A DNA stretch of 64,000 nucleotides from NCBI RefSeq assembly GCF_017377575.1, contig NZ_JAFREM010000018.1, forward strand, positions 62,001 to 126,000, read 5' to 3'. This DNA is from Candidatus Enterococcus moelleringii (GTDB lineage Bacteria > Bacillota > Bacilli > Lactobacillales > Enterococcaceae). The notes under the pieces are model-generated. The model did no database searches. It had not been told where the DNA came from and saw only the letters and a program-made list of their open reading frames with translations. A program made the translations under genes and the position numbers. Numbering within the stretch: position 1 is the first letter of the stretch; each line of letters opens with the position of its first letter. Shown here piece after piece: positions 29,631-38,238 of the stretch.

Positions 29631-32069
29631 GTGGAGAAAACAGAATTTAAAGCAAAGTTTAAGAAAAGGTTGGCTGAAAAGTTTGCAATGGAAGTTAGTG
29701 ATGCTTCAGCTAATGAGTTGTACCAAACGCTAGGCTCGATTATGACAGCCGCTTATTCACAAGATTGGCAACAAACCTGGCAGGATTATCGGGATCAGGA
29801 ACAGAAACAAGCCTATTATTTTTCAATTGAATTCTTGCCTGGCAAGATGCTGAAAAGTAATTTGTTAAATATGGGTTGGTTGGAAACTGTTGAAGAAGCC
29901 TTGCAGGAAATGGGGATTTCCTTAGAGGATTTGGCAGAAGTGGAACCGGATATGGCGCTAGGTAATGGTGGTTTAGGACGTTTGGCTTCTTGCTTTATGG
30001 ACTCAATTGCTTCTTGCGGTTTGCCGGGGAACGGAAATGGGATTCGTTACGAATATGGTTTGTTTAAACAACGTTTTGTGGACGGTTATCAAGTTGAGTT
30101 GCCTGATGAGTGGCTGCAAAAGGGAAACAGCTGGGAAATTCGTAAAGAAAGCAAAGCAGTAGACGTCCACTTTGGCGGTAATGTTTATTTGCAAAAGGAT
30201 GGCAAGGATCAATTAAAGCCTGTCTATGAAGGCGGCTATACGGTTCGGGCAGTTCCTTATGATACGGGAATGGTTGGCTACAAAAACAATATCGTTAACA
30301 CGATGCGTTTATGGAGTGTTGAAATTCCAGCAGAAGAAGAGGATCGTTACCGGAGTATTGAAGATCGACGGGTGATTGAAGATCTGACTTCGGTTTTATA
30401 TCCAGATGATTCAAATCAAGAAGGTCGAAAGCTGCGTTTATCCCAAGAGTATTTCTTTGTTTCAGCTGGGGTACAGAGTATTTTGCGCTATTATAAACGT
30501 TTAGGTTATTCATTTGATCAAATCAATCAATATATTGCGATCCATATTAACGATACCCATCCGGCTATGTGTGTGGCCGAATTTATGCGCATCTTGATTG
30601 ATGAAGAAGATGTATCTTGGGAAAAGGCTTGGAACTTGACGATCAAAGTAATGAGCTACACCAACCATACGATCATGGCTGAAGCGTTGGAAAAATGGTC
30701 AATTCCGATGATGCAGGAGGTATGTCCACGGATTTACCAAATTATTGAGGAAATTGATCGCCGCTTTGTTAAGGATATGACTGGAGTTCAGCCGGCAGAT
30801 CTGATCGAGCGGACGCGAATTATTCAGAATGGTCAAATTCATATGGCGAACTTGGCAATTATTGGCTCTCATTCAACTAATGGTGTGGCGAAACTGCATT
30901 CTGATTTATTGAAGAGTGTGGTACTGAATGATTTTTACGTGATGTATCCAACTCGTTTCAACAACAAGACCAATGGGATTGCTCAACGTCGCTGGTCGCA
31001 GCTGGCAAATCGCAGCATGACCAAGGTTCTAAATGAGACCATTGGGACTTCATGGAACAGCCATCCGGAAGATATTCGCTTTTTGATGAATTTTGCCGAG
31101 GATGACAAGGTTCTAGATGCGCTTGCTGAAGCAAAGCATGAGAACAAAGTGAAGTTGGCTGCTTACATCAAAAAAGTGAAAGGCATCGATGTTTCACCGG
31201 ACGCTATTTTTGATGTGCAGATCAAACGGCTGCATGCCTACAAACGTCAGCTTTTGAATTTGCTGCATATTATGAAGCTTTATTTTGACTTGAAGGAAAA
31301 TCCAAAGCTGGCAATTCATCCAAGAGTCTTTATTTTTGGCGCTAAGGCAGCACCTAGTTATCATTATGCGAAATCAGTGATTAAAGTGATTAATGAAGTA
31401 GCTAATTTGATCAATAATGATGCTTCAATTGATAATAAATTGAAGGTTGTATTCTTAGCAAATTACAATGTGACTTTAGCAGAACGGATTATTCCGGCAG
31501 CGGATGTTAGTGAACAAATTTCACTGGCTTCAAAAGAGGCCTCTGGGACTTCCAACATGAAACTGATGCTGAATGGCGCGGTGACGATTGCCACTTTAGA
31601 TGGCGCGAACATTGAAATTCGTGATGCTGTAGGTGACGAAAATATTGCTATTTTTGGTTTGACTGAAACGGAAGTCTATCGTTATTATCAAGAGCATAAC
31701 TACAATTCTTCTGAGCTTTATCATAACGATCCAGTGTTGCATAAAGTACTGAATGCCTTTGTCGACGGAACCATTCCGAATATTGCCTTTGAAGGACAAG
31801 AGATTATGGATTCATTGCTTAAGTACAATGATGAATTCTTTGTATTACGGGATTTTGCGGCGTATTGTGATGCACAAGAAACGATTAATCAAAATTATCA
31901 AGATCGTCGTCGCTGGAAACAAATTAGTCTGAAAAACATTGCCAATGCTGGACGCTTCTCTTCTGATAATACGGTTAAGCGGTACGCCGAGGATATTTGG
32001 CAAATCGAACCCGTTTTTGCTCATAACAGCGAAAAAGGAGCGAATCAACATGGCACATATCTACTATAA
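29631..32069 (+). CDS. glgP: Glycogen/starch phosphorylase
   Basis: PLP-dependent GT35 phosphorylase releasing glucose-1-phosphate from glycogen. The protein has 812 residues and starts with GTG at 29631 preceded by AAAAAGGAG. Motifs: YYFSIEFLPGKML, LGNGGLGRLASCFMDS, HINDTHPAMCVAEFMR, and the PLP-lysine region EASGTSNMKLMLNGA (about residue 635-650) followed by TIATLDGANIEI. It overlaps the next gene by 20 bp. The phosphorylase and synthase in one cluster imply storage and remobilisation are both encoded here, separated by the leader described for 29434-29603. Confidence 0.97.
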   Translation: MEKTEFKAKFKKRLAEKFAMEVSDASANELYQTLGSIMTAAYSQDWQQTWQDYRDQEQKQAYYFSIEFLPGKMLKSNLLNMGWLETVEEALQEMGISLEDLAEVEPDMALGNGGLGRLASCFMDSIASCGLPGNGNGIRYEYGLFKQRFVDGYQVELPDEWLQKGNSWEIRKESKAVDVHFGGNVYLQKDGKDQLKPVYEGGYTVRAVPYDTGMVGYKNNIVNTMRLWSVEIPAEEEDRYRSIEDRRVIEDLTSVLYPDDSNQEGRKLRLSQEYFFVSAGVQSILRYYKRLGYSFDQINQYIAIHINDTHPAMCVAEFMRILIDEEDVSWEKAWNLTIKVMSYTNHTIMAEALEKWSIPMMQEVCPRIYQIIEEIDRRFVKDMTGVQPADLIERTRIIQNGQIHMANLAIIGSHSTNGVAKLHSDLLKSVVLNDFYVMYPTRFNNKTNGIAQRRWSQLANRSMTKVLNETIGTSWNSHPEDIRFLMNFAEDDKVLDALAEAKHENKVKLAAYIKKVKGIDVSPDAIFDVQIKRLHAYKRQLLNLLHIMKLYFDLKENPKLAIHPRVFIFGAKAAPSYHYAKSVIKVINEVANLINNDASIDNKLKVVFLANYNVTLAERIIPAADVSEQISLASKEASGTSNMKLMLNGAVTIATLDGANIEIRDAVGDENIAIFGLTETEVYRYYQEHNYNSSELYHNDPVLHKVLNAFVDGTIPNIAFEGQEIMDSLLKYNDEFFVLRDFAAYCDAQETINQNYQDRRRWKQISLKNIANAGRFSSDNTVKRYAEDIWQIEPVFAHNSEKGANQHGTYLL

Positions 32070-33891
32070 TTCATGGCTGGAACGCTATAAGTTTCCTTTT
32101 GGTGCAGTGCAGGAAGGAAAGCGAGTTGATTTTTGGATCTCGGTTCCTTCTGAACTGGAAACGAATGTTTATTTTGTTGTTCGTAAAGAAGGCAGCAGCA
32201 TTGGAAAAATTAGTTTTCCTATGACGGCAGCGGAGGAAGATCGCTACCATTATCAATACAAGTTAGATCAAGGCAGTGGTTTGTATTTCTATTACTTCAA
32301 GGTTGTTCAATTTTGTTCTGACGGCAGTAAACGCACCTTGTTTTATGGGTTTGACGGCCAAGGCGGCGAAGGAAAAATTGAGCATCAGGAGTCGGAAGTT
32401 GCGTCCTACCAATTAACCTGCTTTGAGAAGGCTGAGATTGCCCCTAGTTGGTACCGTGAAGCAGTCTTTTATCAGATTTTTCCGGATCGCTTTGCTAACG
32501 GCAATCCTCATAAAGAAGTGAATCAGCCGAAAAAGAATTCTTTTATCTATGCAACTGAAGAAGACGAACCGATGTATATCCGCAACAAACAGGATGAAGT
32601 CGTTCGTTGGGACTTTTACGGCGGGAATTTAAAGGGCATTACCAAGAACATTCCGTATTTGTTGGAGTTGGGAATCACTGCCCTTTACTTGAATCCGATT
32701 TTTGAAGCTACCAGCAACCATCGGTACGATACCAACGACTATTTCAAAATTGATCCGGTATTGGGAACCGAAGAGGATTTTGTCGAGATGTTGGCGGCTT
32801 TGCATGAAGCTGGGATCTCGGTCGTTCTGGACGGTGTCTTTTCACACGTTGGAAAAAACAGTCGTTATTTCAATCAGGCTGGTTTTTATGGCCAGGATTC
32901 GGGAGCTGCTCGTACTATTGACAGTCCGTATTATCCGTGGTTTAAATTTGACAAGTATCCTACTAATTATCAAGCCTGGTGGGGAGTAGCGGATCTTCCA
33001 GAAGTGGACAAAGATAATAAAGACTTCCAAGAGTTTATTTATGGCGATTACGATAGTGTACTGGCTAAATGGACCAGCTTAGGCGTGGACGGTTGGCGGT
33101 TGGATGTGGCCGATGAGCTGACTGATGAATTTATCGGCGGTATTCGCAAGCATCTGTTAGGTTACCAAGATAAAATTTTAATTGGTGAAGTCTGGGAGGA
33201 TGCCTCCAATAAGATTGCTTATGATCAACGAAGACGTTATGTCTTTGGGGATCATCTGCAGGGAGTAATGAATTATCCGCTGCGCCAACAGATTCTGGAT
33301 ATTTTGAATCAGACCCGCTCCTTTGATAAAATTTCAAAAGAAATGGTCAGCTACCAGGAAAACTATCCAGAAGACTTTTATTATAATCAGTTGAATAATA
33401 TTGGCACTCACGATACAGAGCGGATTTTGTCTATGCTGGGAGATTCAGTTGAGAAATTGGCTCACTCCTGGGGATTATTGTTCATGATGCCGGGGATTCC
33501 ATGTGTGTATTATGGGGATGAAGCGGGCTTGACGGGTGGTAAAGATCCTGAAAACCGTAAGTTCTTCCCTTGGAAAAACCAGAATGAGGCGATTTATACG
33601 CCATGTCACACCTGGATTCAGCGGCGGAAAAAACACAGCTCTATGAAATTTGGTGAATTCTTTCCTTTTTACTCTTCCGAAAATGAAATTTTTGGGATTG
33701 TTCGTTATGATGAGGAGGAGTACACGGTTTATTTGCTGAATGTCTCGAATAAGCCTCACAAGATTCGCATTGAAGAGCTGGTTAGCCCGCGGCAATACCG
33801 GGGAGATTATCAAATCCTGGAGTCTTTAATTGAAGAAATTGAGGTAGGACCGCAGCAGGATTATTTTGCTTTTGAATCACTAATTGATTAA
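32050..33891 (+). CDS. GH13 alpha-glycosidase (cyclomaltodextrinase/neopullulanase type)
   Basis: Intracellular maltodextrin-debranching or -hydrolysing enzyme, 613 residues. The start at 32050 has AAAAAGGAGCG upstream and lies inside the end of glgP. Residues 1-120 resemble the N-domain of neopullulanases (CBM34). The barrel holds VLDGVFSHVG, DGWRLDVADEL (nucleophile Asp), ILIGEVWEDA (Glu) and NIGTHDTERIL (Asp). No signal peptide is seen, so it acts in the cytoplasm, plausibly on the limit dextrins left by GlgP. Sequence cannot separate cyclomaltodextrinase, maltogenic amylase and pullulanase activities. Confidence 0.9.
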   Translation: MAHIYYNSWLERYKFPFGAVQEGKRVDFWISVPSELETNVYFVVRKEGSSIGKISFPMTAAEEDRYHYQYKLDQGSGLYFYYFKVVQFCSDGSKRTLFYGFDGQGGEGKIEHQESEVASYQLTCFEKAEIAPSWYREAVFYQIFPDRFANGNPHKEVNQPKKNSFIYATEEDEPMYIRNKQDEVVRWDFYGGNLKGITKNIPYLLELGITALYLNPIFEATSNHRYDTNDYFKIDPVLGTEEDFVEMLAALHEAGISVVLDGVFSHVGKNSRYFNQAGFYGQDSGAARTIDSPYYPWFKFDKYPTNYQAWWGVADLPEVDKDNKDFQEFIYGDYDSVLAKWTSLGVDGWRLDVADELTDEFIGGIRKHLLGYQDKILIGEVWEDASNKIAYDQRRRYVFGDHLQGVMNYPLRQQILDILNQTRSFDKISKEMVSYQENYPEDFYYNQLNNIGTHDTERILSMLGDSVEKLAHSWGLLFMMPGIPCVYYGDEAGLTGGKDPENRKFFPWKNQNEAIYTPCHTWIQRRKKHSSMKFGEFFPFYSSENEIFGIVRYDEEEYTVYLLNVSNKPHKIRIEELVSPRQYRGDYQILESLIEEIEVGPQQDYFAFESLID

Positions 33892-33892
33892 A

Positions 33893-33940
33893 AAAATGCT
33901 CAAGTTCCAGACCGCTTTGGTCAATTGCTAAGCTTTTTTT
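33893..33940 (+). terminator. Probable terminator at the end of the glycogen cluster
   Basis: GACC-GCTTT-GGTC forms the top of an interrupted hairpin whose lower part pairs an A run with the T run following AAGC. It is imperfect but correctly placed. Confidence 0.5.
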
Positions 33941-33989
33941 GACCATTTATGCTAAACTAATAAGAAATCAGAAAACGAGGATGGTTTTA

Positions 33990-34613
33990 ATGGAGAATCG
34001 GCCATTTGGTGGAAGACGTGCGCGTTTTCCCGCTTACGATGATGAGACTGGGGTAAAATTGAATAAGAGCAGTCAACGGGTGTTGTTTGATGGTAATGAT
34101 GATTTTCTCACTGATTACAAATTAGACGCCAAAGATGTTCTGGAACGAGCAACTCGTCACAATAAACGCTCTCGCAGAGTACACCTGGATGAAAAGCCTC
34201 GTGAAGAGCTGGTGCGGCATCGCGGGAATCTGCCTACTTATGAAACGATGGCCAGTGAGCAAAAGCGGGCACCCCGTAGATTATTTGCTGAATCGAAGAC
34301 GGTTGCTGAGGATAAACGGGTGAGCTTCCATGAAAAACATAGGAATGGTACGCCATTTAAACCTAAGCATGTTCCGGAGTCTCTGATCCCGGATGAACCT
34401 AAGGATGCGATTCCGTTGCAGGAGCTGTATACCACGTTGCGGGAATCAAAGAAATCGTACCTTTTATTTGATACTGGCAATAAAGGCTACCAGCCGTCAA
34501 TTCAGACCAATAAGGCTAAACAAGCGCAGTCTTCCCGTTTGGATCGATCGTTGCAAGGCATTATGACCGACAATAATCAAGAATTAGAAACAAGTAAATA
34601 TTTTAACGAATAA
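33990..34613 (+). CDS. Uncharacterised basic, low-complexity protein
   Basis: Product of 207 residues from the ATG at 33990, chosen because GAGG lies 9 nt upstream. I do not recognise a domain. It is rich in Arg, Lys, Asp and Glu, with short motifs such as RPFGGRRARFPAYDDETG, RHNKRSRRVHLDEKPREEL and KRAPRRLFAES, no hydrophobic segment and no signal peptide, so it should be cytoplasmic and largely disordered. A more ordered-looking patch is LQELYTTLRESKKSYLLFDTG. A small uncharacterised gene follows 42 bp downstream. Codon use resembles the neighbours. Confidence 0.7.
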   Translation: MENRPFGGRRARFPAYDDETGVKLNKSSQRVLFDGNDDFLTDYKLDAKDVLERATRHNKRSRRVHLDEKPREELVRHRGNLPTYETMASEQKRAPRRLFAESKTVAEDKRVSFHEKHRNGTPFKPKHVPESLIPDEPKDAIPLQELYTTLRESKKSYLLFDTGNKGYQPSIQTNKAKQAQSSRLDRSLQGIMTDNNQELETSKYFNE

Positions 34614-34634
34614 GGAGGATACTGAGTATCTTCC
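34614..34634 (+). promoter_or_regulatory. Hairpin sequestering an orphan AAGGAGG
   Basis: GGAGGATAC (34614-34622) pairs with GTATCTTCC (34626-34634), one G-U, around TGA. The perfect Shine-Dalgarno core has no start codon at usable distance. It may act as a weak terminator or translational control element. Confidence 0.4.
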
Positions 34635-34655
34635 TATTCTTTTGAGGTGAATAGA

Positions 34656-34844
34656 GTGAATAATCCGTTTGAAGAAAAAATGGCTCAATTGCGCAACGGC
34701 GAGATTGAGAAAATTGAGGTAACAAGAGAGGACTTCTTTTTATTTCGTGAGGTGTGGTTAAAGCAGGAAGATCGTAAATATTTCCGCGGCATCGCAGGAC
34801 TAAATGGCAGTGTGATTTATGTCTACGATACCACTACCGTTTAG
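34656..34844 (+). CDS. Small uncharacterised protein
   Basis: Encodes 62 residues (MNNPFEEKMAQLRNGEIEKI at the start) from GTG at 34656, 8 nt after GAGG. The sequence is acidic and basic mixed, with an amphipathic N-terminal helix and a C-terminal strand region RGIAGLNGSVIYVYD. It has no membrane segment or signal. It lies directly behind the basic low-complexity gene and probably shares its transcript. I do not recognise the family. The stop is immediately followed by the tRNA-Leu promoter. Confidence 0.6.
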   Translation: MNNPFEEKMAQLRNGEIEKIEVTREDFFLFREVWLKQEDRKYFRGIAGLNGSVIYVYDTTTV

Positions 34845-34847
34845 CAA

Positions 34848-34876
34848 TTGACTTTTCCTACAAATATCGCTATGAT
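34848..34876 (+). promoter_or_regulatory. Promoter of tRNA-Leu
   Basis: TTGACT (34848-34853) and TATGAT (34871-34876), spacer 17 bp, place transcription start a few bases before the tRNA at 34889. Confidence 0.82.
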
Positions 34877-34888
34877 GAAAAAGTTCTC

Positions 34889-34972
34889 GCGGAAGTGATG
34901 GAACGGCAGACATGCAAGATTGAGGGTCTTGTGAGCGTAAGGCTCGTGTGGGTTCAAATCCCATCTTCCGCA
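34889..34972 (+). tRNA. tRNA-Leu (anticodon GAG)
   Basis: Class II tRNA of 84 nt. The acceptor stem is GCGGAAG with CTTCCGC, discriminator A, and no encoded CCA. The anticodon stem CAAGA/TCTTG encloses TTGAGGG, giving anticodon GAG at 34922-34924 (reads CUC and CUU). A long variable arm (TGAGC...GCTCG) and the T arm GTGGG-TTCAAAT-CCCAT are present. It is a solitary gene with its own promoter and terminator. Confidence 0.95.
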
Positions 34973-34979
34973 TGAAAAT

Positions 34980-35024
34980 AAGAGGTTATGGACGTTGATT
35001 TTCCAGCGTTTATAGCCTCTTTTT
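34980..35024 (+). terminator. Terminator after tRNA-Leu
   Basis: AGAGGTTAT-G-GACGTTG pairs with CAGCGT-TTATAGCCTCT (two G-U pairs) and is followed by TTTTT. Confidence 0.8.
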
Positions 35025-35135
35025 GTGCTTTTATAAATTAGGTAAGTGACAAAACTGTTAGTCGAAAATACAACCTGAGACTGAATTGAAGCTTTCTTTC
35101 TTCCGCTATGCTAGTTTAGGAAAGGGAGATGACAA

Positions 35136-35510
35136 ATGAGTATTGTAAAAAAATTGATTTCTACTATTATACTAGTGGTCTTGGTATTATTTGGCAGCAC
35201 ATTTTACACCAAAAATTCTAATAGTGAGTTGGCGGGAATTATGGACCAATTAAATCCGCTAGTAAGTGAAGGCGCGGTTTATGTTAAAACGACTACACCT
35301 GAAAGTGTGAACGAGTATGGCACAGCTGCCTACAACCAGGTGGCAGCGGATGAAAATGGAAAAACTCGTCCAGTGGCTTTTAACGGGTTGAGTGAATTAA
35401 AGGTGGATCATTATTTGAAATTGACTAATAAAGGTGCCCATATCGAGAATTATGAAGAGGTAGCAAAGGATCAGGTACCCGCAAAAGCTTTACAGATAAT
35501 CGATAAGTAA
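35136..35510 (+). CDS. YxeA family secreted/anchored small protein
   Basis: Protein of 124 residues. Residues 6-22 (LISTIILVVLVLFGSTF) form a signal peptide or anchor. The rest (NPLVSEGAVYVKTT, YGTAAYNQVAADENGKTRPV, LKVDHYLKLTNKGAHIENYEEV, VPAKALQII) is the pattern of the YxeA (DUF1093) family, which has an OB-like fold and no established function. A good AAAGGGAG ribosome binding site precedes the ATG. It sits alone between the tRNA and the Rgg-type regulator. Confidence 0.85.
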   Translation: MSIVKKLISTIILVVLVLFGSTFYTKNSNSELAGIMDQLNPLVSEGAVYVKTTTPESVNEYGTAAYNQVAADENGKTRPVAFNGLSELKVDHYLKLTNKGAHIENYEEVAKDQVPAKALQIIDK

Positions 35511-35540
35511 CTGGAGGTCATTTAATTGTCTAGGATTTGG

Positions 35541-35569
35541 TTGCCCTGCACCCTTGCATAGGCTACAAT
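35541..35569 (+). promoter_or_regulatory. Promoter of the Rgg-type regulator gene
   Basis: TTGCCC (35541-35546) and TACAAT (35564-35569) with a 17-bp spacer, about 44 bp upstream of the start codon. Confidence 0.6.
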
Positions 35570-35612
35570 AGGGTAGAAAATGTGAATATGCATATTTTGG
35601 GGGAAAATGTAG

Positions 35613-36440
35613 ATGGAATCCATAGGCCAGGCCTTAAAAGACTTCCGCAAAGAGCATGGAATGACGCAAAAAGATTTATCGCGGGATATTTGTTCTCAAA
35701 GCGTTCTTAGCCGGATTGAAAATAATGAGGAAATTCCCAACATCTTGGTGATGCAGCAGCTTTGTCAGCGGTTAGGAATTACAATTGATCAATTAATGGT
35801 GGATTTTCTGCCAAAAGAGTTGTTGCTGCGGAAATATTTTCAAAAGATGTACAATTTGCTGCGGCATCAGCGGTTTGCAGAGATCCAAACCATTTTAAAC
35901 TATTTAGAAGATAAAAAGCGGATTGTTTTAGATAAGGATCGCCAGCAGTATTATTACTTTCAGGCAATTTGCGATTTTAACTTGGATGATAATCCCAAGC
36001 ACGCGTTAGAAAATGCTAGAAAAGGGCTGGAAATGCTGGTCTCTAAAAAGTATCAGGGCTACTTTGACAGCAAAATTTTGCTGATGGCTTTCACGGCTAA
36101 AATGAACGACCAGCTGGGCAAAAAAGATGAGGCACAGCGCTTGTACAGCCAAAGTATTGAGCTGTTTGAAACTATGATGTGCGACTATACGGAAAAGATT
36201 GAGTTGAGTGGATTGTTTTTGGATTACGGATTATTTTTACTAAACCAAGGGCAGTACCATGAGGCAGATCGGGTTCTTAATTTAGGGCTGCATTGGAACC
36301 AGCAGCAGGCCAGCTGTTATAAGCTGAATGAGTTGTTGACGCTGAAGGTGAAGCTGTTGAAAATGACCGGTGATGAGGAAGAGCTGCAGCGTTATCGGGA
36401 ATGGCTGAATGCGACGACTAAATTACGGGATTTTTTCTAA
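35613..36440 (+). CDS. Rgg/PlcR-type transcriptional regulator
   Basis: Protein of 275 residues: an XRE helix-turn-helix at residues 5-60 (IGQALKDFRKEHGMTQKDLS, then SRIENNEEIPN) followed by TPR-like helical repeats (residues 70-270). This is the architecture of the RRNPP regulators (Rgg, PlcR, PrgX), many of which bind short exported peptides. No peptide pheromone gene was recognised next to it; the nearby YxeA-like protein is not peptide-like. The ligand, if any, and targets are unknown. nagA lies directly downstream but has its own promoter and operator. Confidence 0.82.
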   Translation: MESIGQALKDFRKEHGMTQKDLSRDICSQSVLSRIENNEEIPNILVMQQLCQRLGITIDQLMVDFLPKELLLRKYFQKMYNLLRHQRFAEIQTILNYLEDKKRIVLDKDRQQYYYFQAICDFNLDDNPKHALENARKGLEMLVSKKYQGYFDSKILLMAFTAKMNDQLGKKDEAQRLYSQSIELFETMMCDYTEKIELSGLFLDYGLFLLNQGQYHEADRVLNLGLHWNQQQASCYKLNELLTLKVKLLKMTGDEEELQRYREWLNATTKLRDFF

Positions 36441-36441
36441 A

Positions 36442-36457
36442 AATGGTCTACACCATT
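36442..36457 (+). promoter_or_regulatory. NagR/DasR-like operator (dre-like) upstream of nagA
   Basis: AATGGTCTACACCATT is a near-perfect palindrome and resembles the TGGTCTAGACCA core bound by GntR-family aminosugar regulators (DasR, NagR/YvoA). It overlaps the first bases of the nagA -35 box. Confidence 0.6.
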
Positions 36458-36458
36458 C

Positions 36459-36487
36459 TTGACAGAACGCTCGTTTCGGAGTACCTT
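36459..36487 (+). promoter_or_regulatory. nagA promoter
   Basis: TTGACA (36459-36464) and TACCTT (36482-36487) with a 17-bp spacer; the operator-like palindrome abuts the upstream edge. Confidence 0.65.
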
Positions 36488-36517
36488 TAAGGTATCAAGC
36501 AAGAAGGAGCGCTCAAA

Positions 36518-37666
36518 ATGAAAACATTTATTTATGCGGATAAATTCTTTTTGAAATCCGGCGTAAAAGAAGCAGGCTATTTAGAAATTACTGATGGAAT
36601 TTTTGGCGACTATACAAAAGAATTAACGGACAACGAAGCAAAAGTGATCGATCAAAGTGGCAAATGGATCGCACCAGGACTTGTGGATACCCATATACAT
36701 GGTTTTAAAAATCATGACGTGATGGACAACGATGCAGAAGGCTTAAAGGTTATGTCAGAAGGCTTGTTATCCTGTGGAGTTACCAGCTTTTTACCAACAA
36801 CCTTAACTTCTTCAAAAGAACGATTGAAGGATGTAGCCGAAACAATTGGAAAAACTTACCAAGAAGTTCCTGGCGCGAAAATTCAAGGCATCTATTTTGA
36901 AGGTCCGTTCTTCACTGAAGAGCATAAAGGCGCGCAAAATCCTAGTTATTTTGGCGATCCGGATATGGCAACATTTAACGAATGGCAGGAAGCTTCTGGC
37001 GGCTTAATTAAAAAAATCGCTTTAGCACCTGAACGCCAAGGCGTGGCCGAATTCGTCAAAGAAGTGACAGAAGAAGGCGTCGTAGTGGCTTTAGGTCATT
37101 CCAATGCAACTTTAGATGAAGCACAAGCAGCAGTGGAAGCTGGCGCAAGTGTCTTTGTTCATGCTTACAACGGTATGCGGGGATTAAACCACCGCGAACC
37201 TGGTATGGTAGGTGCTTTGTTATCCTTGCAGCATGTCTTTTCTGAATTGATTTGCGATGGGCACCATGTGCATCCCCAAGCAGCTGAAATCCTTATGGAA
37301 AAAGCGGGACACGATCATGTAGCGTTAATTACTGACTGCATGATGGCTGGTGGTATGCCGGACGGCAATTACAACTTAGGAGAATTTCCAGTTGTAGTGA
37401 AAGACGGAACCGCTCGTTTGGAATCTGGCAACTTGGCTGGAAGTATCTTGAAGCTGAAGGAAGCTATTAAAAACGTAGTAGACTGGAACATTGCGACTCC
37501 AGAAGAAGCTATCATGATGGCGACTTATGTACCAGCTGTCAGCTGTAAAATTGATGACCGCTGCGGGATGATAGCTAAGGGTCGCGATGCTGACTTTATC
37601 GTGTTGAATCCAGACATGGAATTAGAAGCAACTTACCTGGATGGTGTGGAACGTTATCGTAAATAA
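36518..37666 (+). CDS. nagA: N-acetylglucosamine-6-phosphate deacetylase
   Basis: Converts GlcNAc-6-P to glucosamine-6-P and acetate in aminosugar and cell-wall recycling. The protein has 382 residues of the amidohydrolase superfamily. Motifs in order: APGLVDTHIHGFKNHDVMD (metal HxH), GIYFEGPFFTEEHKGAQNP, VVALGHSNATLDEAQ and FVHAYNGMRGLNHREPG (metal ligands), LICDGHHVHP and LITDCMMAGGMPDGNY (catalytic Asp). The ATG follows AAGAAGGAG. It appears monocistronic, with a dre-like operator and a terminator. Confidence 0.96.
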   Translation: MKTFIYADKFFLKSGVKEAGYLEITDGIFGDYTKELTDNEAKVIDQSGKWIAPGLVDTHIHGFKNHDVMDNDAEGLKVMSEGLLSCGVTSFLPTTLTSSKERLKDVAETIGKTYQEVPGAKIQGIYFEGPFFTEEHKGAQNPSYFGDPDMATFNEWQEASGGLIKKIALAPERQGVAEFVKEVTEEGVVVALGHSNATLDEAQAAVEAGASVFVHAYNGMRGLNHREPGMVGALLSLQHVFSELICDGHHVHPQAAEILMEKAGHDHVALITDCMMAGGMPDGNYNLGEFPVVVKDGTARLESGNLAGSILKLKEAIKNVVDWNIATPEEAIMMATYVPAVSCKIDDRCGMIAKGRDADFIVLNPDMELEATYLDGVERYRK

Positions 37667-37676
37667 ATAACTATTG

Positions 37677-37707
37677 AAAACTCGATCGTAAATGGTCGAG
37701 TTTTTTT
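37677..37707 (+). terminator. Terminator after nagA
   Basis: AAAACTCGA pairs with TCGAGTTTT, followed by T residues. Confidence 0.85.
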
Positions 37708-37857
37708 GCGTGGAGAAGAGTTAAGGTGGTATTTGCCAAGCGTCTTTTCATTTTATTGTTGGAAAAGTAGAATAGAAGTAGGAAAGCGGTTTGATCGGAA
37801 CTGGATCACAATAAAGAATTACATTAGCAGGTAATTTATTGAAGGAAGGTGGAACCA

Positions 37858-38238
37858 ATGAGAAAGTACAAATTTTTTAGTGCAAATATAGAATTGCAGC
37901 AAAAGTGGTTGAATGCTATGGCACAAGATGGCTGGCGATTAACGGAAGTGAAGCGGGCCTTCTATTATTTTGAGAAAGCTGCGCCAGGTGAATTTCAATA
38001 CGAGGTTGTGTTTGTCGCGGATAAGTCAAATCGAGGATACACAGATTATGTTACTTTTCTCGAAGATAAGGGATATCGGGTTTTTCCTAAAAATATCAAT
38101 CTGAATTATTCTGTGGGTAAAGTGCGAATCAGACCGTGGGCTAAGGGGAGTGGGATGCTTTCCACTTTTCCGGGCAGGTACAACAAGGAACTCCTTATTG
38201 TGGAAAAGACGAATGATGGAAATCCTTTTGAAATTTAG
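37858..38238 (+). CDS. DUF2812 domain protein, apparently shortened
   Basis: Product of 126 residues from the ATG at 37858, behind GGAAGGTGG. MRKYKFFSANIELQQKWLNAMAQ, GWRLTEV and YEVVFVADKSNRGY are the DUF2812 pattern. Many DUF2812 proteins I know continue after the NPFEI position into a linker with membrane segments; here a TAG stop follows NPFEI directly. A separate frame just downstream (to 38353) encodes YSAIFYLGLYGLLSHFCGLMV, a possible relic of such a segment. Family function is unknown; members often sit with PadR regulators and ABC exporters, and an ABC exporter does follow here. Confidence 0.7.
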   Translation: MRKYKFFSANIELQQKWLNAMAQDGWRLTEVKRAFYYFEKAAPGEFQYEVVFVADKSNRGYTDYVTFLEDKGYRVFPKNINLNYSVGKVRIRPWAKGSGMLSTFPGRYNKELLIVEKTNDGNPFEI

